DNA of 41,164 nucleotides, taken from the NCBI GenBank assembly GCA_016867635.1, contig VGJC01000006.1, positions 1 to 41,164 on the forward strand, in the 5' to 3' direction. Each line of letters opens with the position of its first letter. The first letter of the stretch is position 1. The stretch comes from Candidatus Aminicenantota bacterium. Its GTDB lineage: Bacteria; Acidobacteriota; Aminicenantia; Aminicenantales; Saccharicenantaceae. The notes under the pieces were generated by a model that saw nothing but the letters and a program-made list of their open reading frames with translations, was not told where the DNA came from and searched no databases. Made by a program: the position numbers and the translations under genes. This document shows, one piece after another, positions 1-7,891 of this stretch.

Positions 1-144
1 TCTCAGCTTCACCTCGGCCCGCCGGGCCCCTTCGAGGGCTACCGTCGTCGTCTCCGTGCTGTCTCGCCGAGGCTCGTCACAGGCCGCGGTGACGGCGAGG
101 ACGGCAAGGACCAGCGCCGCTGTCTTCCATCGGGGATGCTTCAT
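1..144 (-). CDS. Putative lipoprotein, N-terminal part only (runs off the window edge)
   Basis: The first 48 codons of a minus-strand gene are visible, starting at the ATG complementary to 142-144. A strong GGAGGT Shine-Dalgarno (complement of 151-156) lies seven bases upstream. The peptide begins MKHPRWKTAALVLAVLAV and continues TAACDEP: a short basic n-region, a hydrophobic core and a lipobox-like T-A-A-C, followed by an acidic, Ser/Thr-rich linker. This is the classic layout of a bacterial lipoprotein signal with the lipidated cysteine near residue 22. The mature domain lies outside the window, so no function can be given. It could be a periplasmic adaptor or efflux subunit (ending here ...EVKLR), but that is a guess. 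The gene diverges from the M28 peptidase gene. Confidence 0.7.
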   Translation of the reverse strand, partial: MKHPRWKTAALVLAVLAVTAACDEPRRDSTETTTVALEGARRAEVKLR

Positions 145-155
145 GGTTCGACCTC

Positions 156-173
156 CGTATATCGCTATATACG
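156..173. promoter_or_regulatory. AT-rich palindrome, candidate operator
   Basis: CGTATAT-CGCT-ATATACG is a perfect 7-bp inverted repeat with a 4-base centre. It sits directly upstream of the lipoprotein ribosome binding site and stands out as an AT-rich island in very GC-rich surroundings. Short AT-rich dyads of this kind are typical of dimeric winged-helix repressors such as PadR or MarR types; which family binds here is unknown. A TATATA string on the minus strand inside it could serve as a -10 box, but no good -35 is visible. The rest of the 145-312 gap contains only GC-rich sequence and the promoter of the peptidase gene. Confidence 0.45.
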
Positions 174-275
174 AAAAAAGGCGTTGCCGGGTTCCCGGGC
201 TGGCCGAAACATGCCCGCCCTTGACGGCCACGGCCCCGGCGCCGAACGGGCCTCCGTCCGGCCGGATCCGGCAGG

Positions 276-305
276 TTGACCGACCCGCCCATGTTCTGAT
301 AAATA
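276..305 (+). promoter_or_regulatory. Probable sigma70 promoter of the M28 peptidase gene
   Basis: TTGACC at 276-281 and TAAATA at 300-305 are separated by 18 bases, with TGA just before the -10 (extended -10). Transcription would start near 311-313, at the ATG itself, so the mRNA would be leaderless or nearly so. The AGGGGATC stretch before the ATG would then lie mostly upstream of the transcript start. Confidence 0.5.
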
Positions 306-312
306 GGGGATC

Positions 313-2016
313 ATGAAGCGCGCGAGGTTGTTCCTGCCGGTCTTCATGGCGTGCGGTCTTCTTTTCGCCCTGTCCCTTCCCCGGTCCAAGCCGGTCAGCC
401 TGGTCAAGGTCCTCAAGGATCGCGGCCCGGTCTGGGCGGTCCTCGAGCGTCTCCAGATCGACGTCCGCCAGGAGCTCGAAACGTGCTTCCTGGCCTTGGC
501 GGACCGGGAGGACCTGAGGGCGCTCAGAAAGAACCGCGTCGCCTTTTCCATCATCGACAGGGAGGCGGGGGGCATAGAGGACTATTTCATCGTCCCTCTG
601 CGCGCTCCGGGAACTCTCGACGAGCTTCAAGCCAGAGGGCGGGCCGCGGCCGTCGAGCCCCGGACGGCGGTTTTTTGGACGACGGCCGGCCTCCCGATGG
701 AGGTCCTCCCGTCCGAACTCCCGCGCAAGCCTCTCTCTTCCTCTTCCGTGCTCCCGTTCCTCAGGGCCCCGGTGGACATCAAGCGGGCCGCCCCCGTCTC
801 GGCGGCCTTCCAGGACCCCGTCGTGGAAGTCCTCGCGGCCCAGGTCTCGGAAGCCGGTTTGAGGTCGCTCGTCCAGTCGCTCCAGGACTTCCAGACCCGG
901 TACGCTTCGACGACCCAATGTGAGGCGGCCGGCGAGTTCATCTACAACACGTTCTCGTCCCTGGGGCTCGACGATGTCTGGTTCGAACCGTTCGTATTCT
1001 CCAGCGGGTATCAATCCCGCAATGTCATCGCCGAGAAGACCGGGGAGACCTACGCCGACGACGTTCTCATCATCTGCGGTCATTACGACTCGATCTCCCC
1101 GTCGGCGACCCGTCAGACCCTGGCCCCGGGCGCCGACGACAACGCCAGCGGGACGGCCGCGGTCATCGAAGCCGCCCGGGTCCTGGCCGCATACCCGCTG
1201 GACTTCACCGTCCGGTTCATCGCTTTTTCGGCCGAGGAATGGGGTCTTTGGGGGAGCCGCGACTACGCGGGGAAAGCCCGGACCGCCGGAGAGAGCATCA
1301 TCGGCGTCATCAACCTGGACATGATCGCCTACGCCGACGCCATGCCCGAGGACCTCGAGGTCATCGTCAACGGCCGCTCGGAGTGGCTGGCCGAACGGCT
1401 CATCGCCGCCGCGGACCTCTATGCGGACCTGACGGCCCGGAAAACGGTCGATCCGTCCTTCGTCTATTCCGACCACTCGCCGTTCTGGGACCAGGGCTAC
1501 CGGGCCCTGCTGGCCATCGAGGACAACCCCCTCAGAAATCCCACCTATCACCAGACGACGGACACCATCGACAAGCTCAACTTCGAGTTCTTCACCGCCT
1601 CGGCCCGGGCCTCCCTGGCCCTTCTCGCCGAGCTGGCCCAGCCGGTCAGGGAAGGCTATCCCCGGACGCCCATCGGGCTGACGGCCGAGCCCGTCGTGTA
1701 CCGGTCGCTCTTCAACGCCGTGAAAAGCGCACGGCTGTCCTGGGCCGCTCAGGCCGGGACATCCGGCTACAACGTCTACCGGACCAACATGTCCCATCTC
1801 GACTACGTCAAGCTCAACGACGCGCCGGTCACGTCAACGACCTTCACGGACGATCATCTGCGGATCGACCTGCCGTACTACTACGTGGTCACGGGCGTCG
1901 GGACGACGGGGCTCGAAAGCAATTTCTCCCGGGAAGCCGAGATCTCGCCGGACAACCTGATGATGACCACCCAAACCCAGGTCTTGAATTTCCTCCAGAT
2001 GCTGAGGGCCCGGTGA
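313..2016 (+). CDS. Secreted M28-family zinc aminopeptidase with C-terminal Fn3-like domain
   Basis: The 567-residue product would hydrolyse peptides outside the cytoplasm. It opens with a signal peptide (MKRARLFLPVFMACGLLFAL). A variable N-terminal region of about 170 residues, possibly a propeptide, precedes the M28 peptidase domain at roughly 180-445. The di-zinc site is readable: GHYDS (His257), GADDNASG (bridging Asp275/276), AEEWG (general base and ligand, Glu308/309), LDM (Asp336) and TYHQTTDT (His413). Residues of about 450-545 have the short beta-strand pattern of a fibronectin type III module (SGYNVYRT, YYYVVTGV), often used for surface or substrate binding. The family covers aminopeptidases and glutamate carboxypeptidases, so exact specificity is open. 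The next gene overlaps its stop codon, implying co-expression. Confidence 0.9.
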   Translation: MKRARLFLPVFMACGLLFALSLPRSKPVSLVKVLKDRGPVWAVLERLQIDVRQELETCFLALADREDLRALRKNRVAFSIIDREAGGIEDYFIVPLRAPGTLDELQARGRAAAVEPRTAVFWTTAGLPMEVLPSELPRKPLSSSSVLPFLRAPVDIKRAAPVSAAFQDPVVEVLAAQVSEAGLRSLVQSLQDFQTRYASTTQCEAAGEFIYNTFSSLGLDDVWFEPFVFSSGYQSRNVIAEKTGETYADDVLIICGHYDSISPSATRQTLAPGADDNASGTAAVIEAARVLAAYPLDFTVRFIAFSAEEWGLWGSRDYAGKARTAGESIIGVINLDMIAYADAMPEDLEVIVNGRSEWLAERLIAAADLYADLTARKTVDPSFVYSDHSPFWDQGYRALLAIEDNPLRNPTYHQTTDTIDKLNFEFFTASARASLALLAELAQPVREGYPRTPIGLTAEPVVYRSLFNAVKSARLSWAAQAGTSGYNVYRTNMSHLDYVKLNDAPVTSTTFTDDHLRIDLPYYYVVTGVGTTGLESNFSREAEISPDNLMMTTQTQVLNFLQMLRAR

Positions 2017-2594
2017 AGGCCCGCGGCCTCCTCGGGCTGGTCTTGGTCCTGGGCCTGGCCGCTTCGGCCCGGGCCCAGGGGCTGTCCTTGTCCCTCTCGG
2101 CGGGCGTCTTCGCCGCCGGACAAGAGACCTACCGTGAGATCTACGGCCCCGGCCTCCCGGTCGCGTTAGAGGGCTGGTTGAACTTCAGGGGAGCGTTCGG
2201 TCTGTCCGCGGGAGTGACGTGGCTTCGCGACGACGGCTCGGCCGTCGCCGTGAGCGGGGGAGGCGAGCAGTATCCCCTGAGATTCGAGCGCCTCACGTTC
2301 CCCTTGACCATTTTCTTCGCCCCCCGGCTCAAAGGGCTCGTCCTCCGCCTGGGGGCGGGCCTGGCCTTCCACTCCTACCGGGAGAAATGGCAGACGGTGG
2401 ACCTCGGTTTCGAGGGCACGTGCCTCGGGCCCCGGGTCTGCGCCGCCGTCGAGGTGCCCATCGCCGGGCGGCTGTCCCTGTTCGGTTCCCTTGTCTACGA
2501 ATCGATACCCACGGGTGTTGAATACACCCGGGGCGAGAGGATCAACCTAGGGGGGCTTCAAGCCCTCGGAGGCGTCGCTTTCCGGGTCCGTTGA
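2013..2594 (+). CDS. Small outer-membrane beta-barrel-like protein
   Basis: This 193-residue protein is not assigned to a named family. The chosen GTG start at 2013 overlaps the peptidase stop (GTGA) and follows a GAGGG motif. It yields a clean signal peptide, VKARGLLGLVLVLGLAASA, cut after ARA. The mature part alternates hydrophobic and polar residues with aromatic belts, for example GLRLGAG and SLFGSLVYES, and ends in a barrel-like strand with a terminal aromatic (ALGGVAFRVR). This resembles OmpW/OmpA-type 8-stranded porin-like domains. Translational coupling to the M28 peptidase suggests both act at the cell envelope. Confidence 0.7.
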   Translation: MKARGLLGLVLVLGLAASARAQGLSLSLSAGVFAAGQETYREIYGPGLPVALEGWLNFRGAFGLSAGVTWLRDDGSAVAVSGGGEQYPLRFERLTFPLTIFFAPRLKGLVLRLGAGLAFHSYREKWQTVDLGFEGTCLGPRVCAAVEVPIAGRLSLFGSLVYESIPTGVEYTRGERINLGGLQALGGVAFRVR

Positions 2595-2602
2595 ACGCTA
2601 AG

Positions 2603-2611
2603 TGATATGAT
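2603..2611 (+). promoter_or_regulatory. Extended -10 promoter upstream of the GH109-type gene
   Basis: TGATATGAT at 2603-2611 reads as TGn followed by the -10 box TATGAT. No convincing -35 lies at the right distance, as is usual for extended -10 promoters. The strong ribosome binding site AGGAGGT follows before the ATG at 2636. Confidence 0.45.
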
Positions 2612-2635
2612 GCTATCCGAACAACAGGAGGTCCC

Positions 2636-4000
2636 ATGAACGACGACGACAGAAGCCAGAGCCGCCGCGACTTTCTCAAGCTCGGCGCCGCCGCCGGGCT
2701 GGGCGCCGCCGTGGCCGGCCTCGGGATCGAATGCCAGGCCCCGGCCGGATTGTCCGGCGAGGCCGTCTCCCAGTTCACGGCGCCGCCCATCCCGACGGTC
2801 CGCATGGGGTTCGTCGGCGTAGGGGGCATGGGCTCGGCCCACGTGCGCAATTTCCTGAACATCGAGGGCGTCGAGATCAAGGCCATCTGCGACGTCGTCC
2901 CGGCCAAGGTCGAACGGGCCCGGAAATGGGTCGAGGAGGCCGGGCAGCCAACGCCGGCCGGCTACTCCAAGGGCCCGCGGGATTTCGAGAGGATGTGCGA
3001 GACCGAGGACCTCGACCTGGTCCTGACGGCGACCCCCTGGGAGTGGCACGTCCCGGTCTGCTTGGCGGCCATGAAGAACGGCAAGCACGCGGCCACAGAA
3101 GTGCCTGCGGCGATGTCCGTCGACGACTGCTGGGCCCTGGTGGAAGCCGCCGAAAAGCACAAGAAGCACTGCCAGATGATGGAGAACTGCTGTTACGACC
3201 GGATCGAGCTGATGACCCTGAACCTCGTCCGCAAGGGGCTTTTAGGCGAGGTCCTCCACGCCGAGGCCGGCTATCTCCACGACCTGCGCGGGGTCAAGTT
3301 CTCGAGCGAAGGGGAAGGCCTGTGGCGGAGGGCCTGGTCCCAGAAGCTCAACGGCAACCTCTACCCGACCCACGGGCTGGGGCCGGTGGCCGAGTGCATG
3401 AACATCAACCGGGGCGACGCCTTCGACTTTCTCGTCTCCCTGAGCAGCCCGTCGCGCGGCCTCCAGGAATACGCCGCGGCCACCTTCGGCCCCGACTCCC
3501 CTCAGGCCAAGGAGAAATTCGCCCTGGGCGACGTCAACACCAGCCTCATCAGGACCAAGCTCGGCAAGACCATCATCCTCATCCACGACACGAACCTGCC
3601 CCGGCCCTACACCCGGATCAACATGGTCCAGGGGACCAAGGGGGTCGCCCAGAAGTGGCCCGACCGCGTCTACATCGAAGGGCTTGCCGAAAGGCCCCAC
3701 CGCTGGGACGATTTCGAGAAGTTCGCGGCCGAATACGAGCACCCGCTCTGGAAGGCGATCGCCGCGAGAGGCGAGGGGAGGGGCCACGGCGGCATGGACT
3801 ACATCGAGGATTACCGGCTCATCCAGTCGCTGCGAAAGGGGGAGCCGCTCGACCAGAACGTCTATGACGCGGCCGCCTGGAGCGTCATCGTCGAGACGAG
3901 CTGCCGGAGCGTGGCCGCCAAGGGCAAGCCCGTGGCCATCCCGGACTTCACCCGGGGCAAGTGGAAAACGACCCCTCCGCTGGGCATCGTCGAGCCCTGA
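2636..4000 (+). CDS. Tat-exported Gfo/Idh/MocA-family protein, GH109-type glycosidase
   Basis: The 454-residue product begins with a twin-arginine signal (SRRDFLKLGAAAG) and is exported folded, probably with its cofactor bound. A Rossmann domain with GFVGVGGMGSAHV (dinucleotide binding) starts near residue 58 and is followed by the Gfo/Idh/MocA C-terminal domain. Signatures of glycoside hydrolase family 109 are present: ENCCYDR and, notably, NLYPTHGLGPVAECMNINRGD. From memory, the Tyr-x-x-His of this segment (YPTH) matches active-site residues of the characterised alpha-N-acetylgalactosaminidase. GH109 enzymes cleave by a redox-assisted mechanism with bound NAD. Removal of terminal alpha-GalNAc is therefore the best guess, but an exported oxidoreductase of the same fold cannot be excluded. 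A strong AGGAGGT site supports the start. Confidence 0.85.
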   Translation: MNDDDRSQSRRDFLKLGAAAGLGAAVAGLGIECQAPAGLSGEAVSQFTAPPIPTVRMGFVGVGGMGSAHVRNFLNIEGVEIKAICDVVPAKVERARKWVEEAGQPTPAGYSKGPRDFERMCETEDLDLVLTATPWEWHVPVCLAAMKNGKHAATEVPAAMSVDDCWALVEAAEKHKKHCQMMENCCYDRIELMTLNLVRKGLLGEVLHAEAGYLHDLRGVKFSSEGEGLWRRAWSQKLNGNLYPTHGLGPVAECMNINRGDAFDFLVSLSSPSRGLQEYAAATFGPDSPQAKEKFALGDVNTSLIRTKLGKTIILIHDTNLPRPYTRINMVQGTKGVAQKWPDRVYIEGLAERPHRWDDFEKFAAEYEHPLWKAIAARGEGRGHGGMDYIEDYRLIQSLRKGEPLDQNVYDAAAWSVIVETSCRSVAAKGKPVAIPDFTRGKWKTTPPLGIVEP

Positions 4001-4029
4001 GGGGGCGGAGAGTTCGGAGCGCTGACCGG

Positions 4030-4605
4030 GTGAGGGAACAAGCGCTGAGGTTCCGGGCCGTCGAGCGCACGCCGTTCGGAGCGGTGGGCATCGTTTGGTC
4101 GGGATCCTCCGATCCACCCCTGGTCGTCAGGGTGTTGATCCCCAAGCCTGGTTTGCCGGTGGCCGCCCAGGTCCGCACGCTGTACCCGCGGGCCGAGGCC
4201 GGCTCCAACGCCGGGATAGATGATCTCGCTCGCCGGATAAAGGCCTTTCTCGAGGGGGAGGACATCCGGTTTTCCCTCGACTCGGCCGGCCTGAGCTCCT
4301 GCCCTCCGTTCCAACGGGCCGTCCTGCGGGCCGAGCACGGAGTGCCGCGAGGCCGGGTCACCACATACGGAGCGCTGGCCGCTCATCTGGGGCGTCCGGG
4401 CGCGTCGCGGGCCGTCGGCAACGCCCTGGCCAGCAACCCGTTCCCGATCATCGTGCCCTGCCACCGCGCCGTGCGCTCGGACGGCAGTCTCGGCGGATAC
4501 CAGGGCGGGTTGGCCATGAAACGGGCCCTCCTGCGGAACGAAGGCGTCGAGGTCGACGCCGCGAACCGGGTCGTCCGCCCGCGCTTCCATTATCGGAAGT
4601 CATAA
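4030..4605 (+). CDS. ogt: Methylated-DNA--[protein]-cysteine S-methyltransferase
   Basis: This repairs O6-alkylguanine by transferring the alkyl group irreversibly to its own cysteine. The C-terminal domain is classic: FQRAVLRAEHGVPRGRVTTYG (helix-turn-helix), SRAVGNALASNP (with the Asn hinge) and the active-site IVPCHRAV (Cys144 counting from the chosen start). The chosen start is GTG at 4030, giving 191 residues and the usual N-terminal domain. An in-frame ATG at 3961 would overlap the previous gene by 40 bases and adds an Arg-rich, non-family-like peptide. The gene lies 29 bases after the GH109-type gene and converges on queA. Confidence 0.9.
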   Translation: MREQALRFRAVERTPFGAVGIVWSGSSDPPLVVRVLIPKPGLPVAAQVRTLYPRAEAGSNAGIDDLARRIKAFLEGEDIRFSLDSAGLSSCPPFQRAVLRAEHGVPRGRVTTYGALAAHLGRPGASRAVGNALASNPFPIIVPCHRAVRSDGSLGGYQGGLAMKRALLRNEGVEVDAANRVVRPRFHYRKS

Positions 4606-4630
4606 AGCGGCCGCTCCGGCTTTGGCCGCT
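4606..4630. terminator. GC-rich hairpin between convergent ogt and queA
   Basis: AGCGGCC (4606-4612) and GGCCGCT (4624-4630) form a 7-bp stem with an 11-base loop, placed exactly between the two facing stop codons. There is no U-tract on either strand, so any role as a bidirectional terminator is tentative. Confidence 0.4.
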
Positions 4631-4635
4631 CCAGA

Positions 4636-5709
4636 TCAGATGATCAGCATGCAGTCGCCGTAGGAGAAGAAGCGGTAGCGCTCGCGGACGGCTTCCCGGT
4701 AGGCCCTGAGGATGAGGTCCCGGCCGGCAAAGGCCGCGACGAGCATCAGGAGCGTCGACTTCGGCAGGTGGAAGTTGGTCAGCAGCCGGTCGACGGCGTG
4801 GAACTCGAACCCGGGATGGATGAAAAGGTCCGTCGCTCTCCGTCCTCCGCGGACCCGGCCGTCCTTCCAGGCGCTCTCCAGGGTCCGGACGACGGTCGTC
4901 CCGACGGCCGTCACCGGCCGGCCTTCGGCTCTCGCCGTATTGACGGCCCGCGCCGTGCCGGGGGGGACGGAGTATCTTTCCTCGAGCATCCTATGGTCCT
5001 CGACGGACTCCGCGCGGACCGGCTGAAAGGTCGCCAGCCCGACCTCGAGGGTCACCCGCCTGACCTCGACGCCTCGGTCTTCGATCTCCGCCAGCGCGTT
5101 TTTTGTGAAGTGCAGCCCGGCCGTCGGCGCGGCGATGGCCCCCTCCTTCCCCGCGAAGACCGTCTGGTACCTCTCGAGGTCGTTGGGACGGAGCGACTCG
5201 TCCTCTCTCGAGCGCTTGATGTAGGGCGGGAGGGGGGCATAGCCGATCTTCCTGAGCGCGCCCCGGACGTCGGCAGGCCCGAAGCCGAGGACGCGCCGGC
5301 CTTCCTCCCCGACCTCCTCGACGCGGGCCTCGAGCCCCGGAGCGAAGGCGACGATGTCGCCCGCGCGAAGCCGGCGCGCCGGCCGGCACAGGACTTCCCA
5401 GGAGCCCGGCCGGACCTCCCGAAGGAACAGGAACTCGATCTTCGCCTCGCCGCCGCGGCCCCAGGCCCGGGCGGGGATGACCTTGACGTCGTTGAGGACC
5501 AAAAGGCCGCTCGGGTCCAGGCGACCTGGAAAGTCCCTGAATCGGCTGTGGCCGACCCTGCCCGTCGTCCGGTCGACGACCATCATCCGCGAGTCTTCGC
5601 GGCGGGGGAGGGGGTGCTGGGCGATGAGCCCCGGCGGAAGGTCGTAGTCGAAATCGGCCACGCGGAGCGGCCCGCCCGGGATCGCGGGGGACGGCCGGGG
5701 AAAGGGCAT
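4636..5709 (-). CDS. queA: S-adenosylmethionine:tRNA ribosyltransferase-isomerase
   Basis: QueA adds the ribosyl moiety of S-adenosylmethionine to 7-aminomethyl-7-deazaguanine in tRNA, making epoxyqueuosine at the wobble base of GUN anticodons. The 357-residue product shows the family pattern: FDYDLPPGLIAQHPLPRRED near the N-terminus, LLVLNDVKVIPARAWG, GAIAAPTAGLHFT, TNFHLPKSTLLMLVAAF and the closing FFSYGDCMLI. It is the last gene of the yebC-ruvCAB-queA operon, two bases after ruvB, an arrangement seen in many bacteria. The N-terminal extension before LRVADFDYDL is slightly long, so translation might begin a few codons later. Confidence 0.96.
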   Translation of the reverse strand: MPFPRPSPAIPGGPLRVADFDYDLPPGLIAQHPLPRREDSRMMVVDRTTGRVGHSRFRDFPGRLDPSGLLVLNDVKVIPARAWGRGGEAKIEFLFLREVRPGSWEVLCRPARRLRAGDIVAFAPGLEARVEEVGEEGRRVLGFGPADVRGALRKIGYAPLPPYIKRSREDESLRPNDLERYQTVFAGKEGAIAAPTAGLHFTKNALAEIEDRGVEVRRVTLEVGLATFQPVRAESVEDHRMLEERYSVPPGTARAVNTARAEGRPVTAVGTTVVRTLESAWKDGRVRGGRRATDLFIHPGFEFHAVDRLLTNFHLPKSTLLMLVAAFAGRDLILRAYREAVRERYRFFSYGDCMLII

Positions 5710-5711
5710 TC

Positions 5712-6761
5712 CTAGTCGCCGAACAGCTTCTTCTGGCCCGCCGGCTTGCCCTTGCCGCGGCTCCGGGGCTCGGAAAGATCGTAACCCAGGTGGGCGTAGG
5801 CCCTCGGCGTGATGACCCGCCCGCGGGTGGTCCGGTCCAGGAACCCGATGCGCATGAGGAACGGCTCGTAGATGCTCTCGATGGTGTCTTTTTCCTCGTC
5901 GATGGCCGCGGCGATGGTCCCGATGCCGACCGGCCCGCCGCCGAAGTTCTCGATGATGGTCTGCAGGATCTTGCGGTCCACGTCGTCCAGGCCCAGGGAG
6001 TCGACCTCCATCATGTCCAGGGCCCGCTGGGCTTCCCGGGCCGTGATGACTCCGTCTCCCTTGACGTCGACGTAGTCCCGGACCCGCCGCAGGAGGCGGT
6101 TGGCGACCCGCGGCGTGCCCCTCGAACGGAGGGCGATCTCGGCGGCGCCGGCGTCGTCGATCTTGACCTTGAGGATCTTGGCCGACCGCCGGATGACCTT
6201 CTGCAGGTCCTCGTCCTTGTAGTAATCGAGGCGATGGATGATGCCGAAGCGGCCGCGCAGGGGAGCCGTGATCCGCCCGGCCCGGGTCGTGGCCCCAATG
6301 AGCGTGAACTTCTTGATCTTGAGCTTGTGGCTCCGGGCCCCCGGGCCCTGCCCGATGACGATGTCCAGGCTGAAATCCTCCATGGCCGAGTAGAGGATCT
6401 CCTCGACCGAGGGCTGGAGCCGGTGGATCTCGTCGATGAACAGGACCTCCTTGGTCTGCATGTTGGTCAGGATGGCCGACAAGTCGCCGGTCCGCTCGAT
6501 GACCGGGCCGGCCGTCGGCTTGATGGCCACCGCCATCTCCTTGGCGATGAGGTAGGCCAGGCTGGTCTTTCCCAGCCCCGGCGGCCCGTAGAGGAGGACG
6601 TGGTCGAGGTGCTCGCCGCGCTTGCGGGCGGCCTCGATGAACACTTTCAGGTTGGACTTGACGGTCTCCTGCCCGACGAACTCGTCGAAGGTCCGGGGCC
6701 GGAGGCTGTCCTCGAAGAGGACGTCCTCCTTGGTCCGGACGGGGCTGAGGATGGCGGGCAT
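5712..6761 (-). CDS. ruvB: Holliday junction branch migration ATPase RuvB
   Basis: RuvB is the hexameric AAA+ motor that drives branch migration with RuvA and hands the junction to RuvC. The 349-residue length is normal. Visible motifs are the family N-terminus ([13 protein letters not shown]), Walker [10 protein letters not shown] (about 59-67), Walker B FIDEIHRL, sensor-1 LIGATTRAG and the arginine-rich C-terminal winged helix, [19 protein letters not shown]. The last residues are a basic [13 protein letters not shown] tail. It lies 26 bases downstream of ruvA and 2 bases upstream of queA. Confidence 0.98.
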   Translation of the reverse strand: MPAILSPVRTKEDVLFEDSLRPRTFDEFVGQETVKSNLKVFIEAARKRGEHLDHVLLYGPPGLGKTSLAYLIAKEMAVAIKPTAGPVIERTGDLSAILTNMQTKEVLFIDEIHRLQPSVEEILYSAMEDFSLDIVIGQGPGARSHKLKIKKFTLIGATTRAGRITAPLRGRFGIIHRLDYYKDEDLQKVIRRSAKILKVKIDDAGAAEIALRSRGTPRVANRLLRRVRDYVDVKGDGVITAREAQRALDMMEVDSLGLDDVDRKILQTIIENFGGGPVGIGTIAAAIDEEKDTIESIYEPFLMRIGFLDRTTRGRVITPRAYAHLGYDLSEPRSRGKGKPAGQKKLFGD

Positions 6762-6787
6762 CGGGGACCTTTCTCTCCCGGGTTATA

Positions 6788-7375
6788 CTAGATTTTGGCC
6801 AGGCGTTTCAAGCAGTCCCTGAGAAGCTTCTCGAAACCGGCCCCGGCCTTGTGGGCGGCGATAGTCTGGTCGACGGCCCGCTCGACCTCCTTGCGCCGGA
6901 AGCCCATGTTCTGGAGGGCCGAGACGAGGTCCTCCTTCTCGGGCGAGCCTTTGGCCGCGAGGAGCTTCTCTTTCTTGTCGATCTTGTCCTGGAGCTCGAG
7001 CGTGATCCGCAGGGCGGTCTTGCGGCCGATGCCGGGGACGAGGGAGATGCGGGCCACGTCGCTCGCGCGCACGGCGTCCTCGAGGTCGGCCGGGTCGATC
7101 CCGGACAGGACGTTCATGGCCAGCTTGGGGCCGATCCCCGAAATGCCGATGAGCTTGAGGAACATGTCCTTTTCCTCAGGGCAGGCGAAACCGAAAAGAG
7201 ACAGCGAGCCCTCCGTCAGGTGGGTGTAGACGAAAAGCTCGGCCGGACCCTGGACTTCCCCGAGCTTGACATACGTGGATACGGAAATGTGGGCGCAATA
7301 TCCGACGCCGCCCGTTTCGATGACGACCTGGCCGGGGGTTTTCCTGATGAGCGTACCCTTGAGGTAGGCGATCAT
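6788..7375 (-). CDS. ruvA: Holliday junction branch migration protein RuvA
   Basis: RuvA binds four-way DNA junctions and recruits RuvB. The 195-residue protein has domain I (MIAYLKGTLIRKTPGQVVIE, an OB fold), domain II with two helix-hairpin-helix motifs (LIGISGIGPKLAMNVLSGI and SLVPGIGRKTALRITLEL) and the C-terminal RuvB-binding helix bundle (VSALQNMGFRRKEVERAVD). The ATG overlaps the ruvC stop as ATGA, so translation is coupled and the stoichiometry is linked. Confidence 0.97.
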   Translation of the reverse strand: MIAYLKGTLIRKTPGQVVIETGGVGYCAHISVSTYVKLGEVQGPAELFVYTHLTEGSLSLFGFACPEEKDMFLKLIGISGIGPKLAMNVLSGIDPADLEDAVRASDVARISLVPGIGRKTALRITLELQDKIDKKEKLLAAKGSPEKEDLVSALQNMGFRRKEVERAVDQTIAAHKAGAGFEKLLRDCLKRLAKI

Positions 7376-7875
7376 GACGGCTCCGATCCCTCCACCTTGA
7401 CCTGGTAGAGGCGGTTATTGAGATGGCAGATGGCGGCGGCCAGGGCATCGGAGGCGTCCAGAGGGATGCGGTCGTCCTCGAGGTCGAGGAGGGAACGGAC
7501 CATGGTCATGACCTGTTCCTTGTCCGCCTGGCCGTAGCCCGTGACGGCCTTCTTGATCTCCAGGGCCGAATATTCGAAAAATCCGCATCCGGACGCGGCT
7601 ATGGCAACCAGGACGGCCCCGCGGACCTGGCCGAGCAGGAGGGCGGTTTTGATGTTCCGGGCGTAAAACGGGTTCTCGATGGCCGCTTCGTCGGGGGCGT
7701 AGGCGACGATGAGCTTTTCGATCTCGGCCCGGATCTCGTTGAGCTTGAGGTGAAGAGGGGGCTTGGCGTCCGGCTTGATGACCCCGAAGGCCACGGGCGT
7801 GATCCGCGAGCCGTCGCTTTCGACGATACCGAATCCCGTGGACTGGAGGCTCGGATCGATCCCAAGGACCCGCAT
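7372..7875 (-). CDS. ruvC: Crossover junction endodeoxyribonuclease RuvC
   Basis: RuvC resolves Holliday junctions by symmetrical nicking. The 167-residue protein shows the RNase H-like fold and its acidic residues: MRVLGIDPS (first Asp, residue 7), AAIENPFYARN (Glu) and the C-terminal DASDALAAAICH (two Asp). GYGQADKEQVMTMV is also a family hallmark. It follows yebC by 16 bases and overlaps ruvA by 4. Confidence 0.97.
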   Translation of the reverse strand: MRVLGIDPSLQSTGFGIVESDGSRITPVAFGVIKPDAKPPLHLKLNEIRAEIEKLIVAYAPDEAAIENPFYARNIKTALLLGQVRGAVLVAIAASGCGFFEYSALEIKKAVTGYGQADKEQVMTMVRSLLDLEDDRIPLDASDALAAAICHLNNRLYQVKVEGSEPS

Positions 7876-7891
7876 GGGTTCCGCCGGGCCG

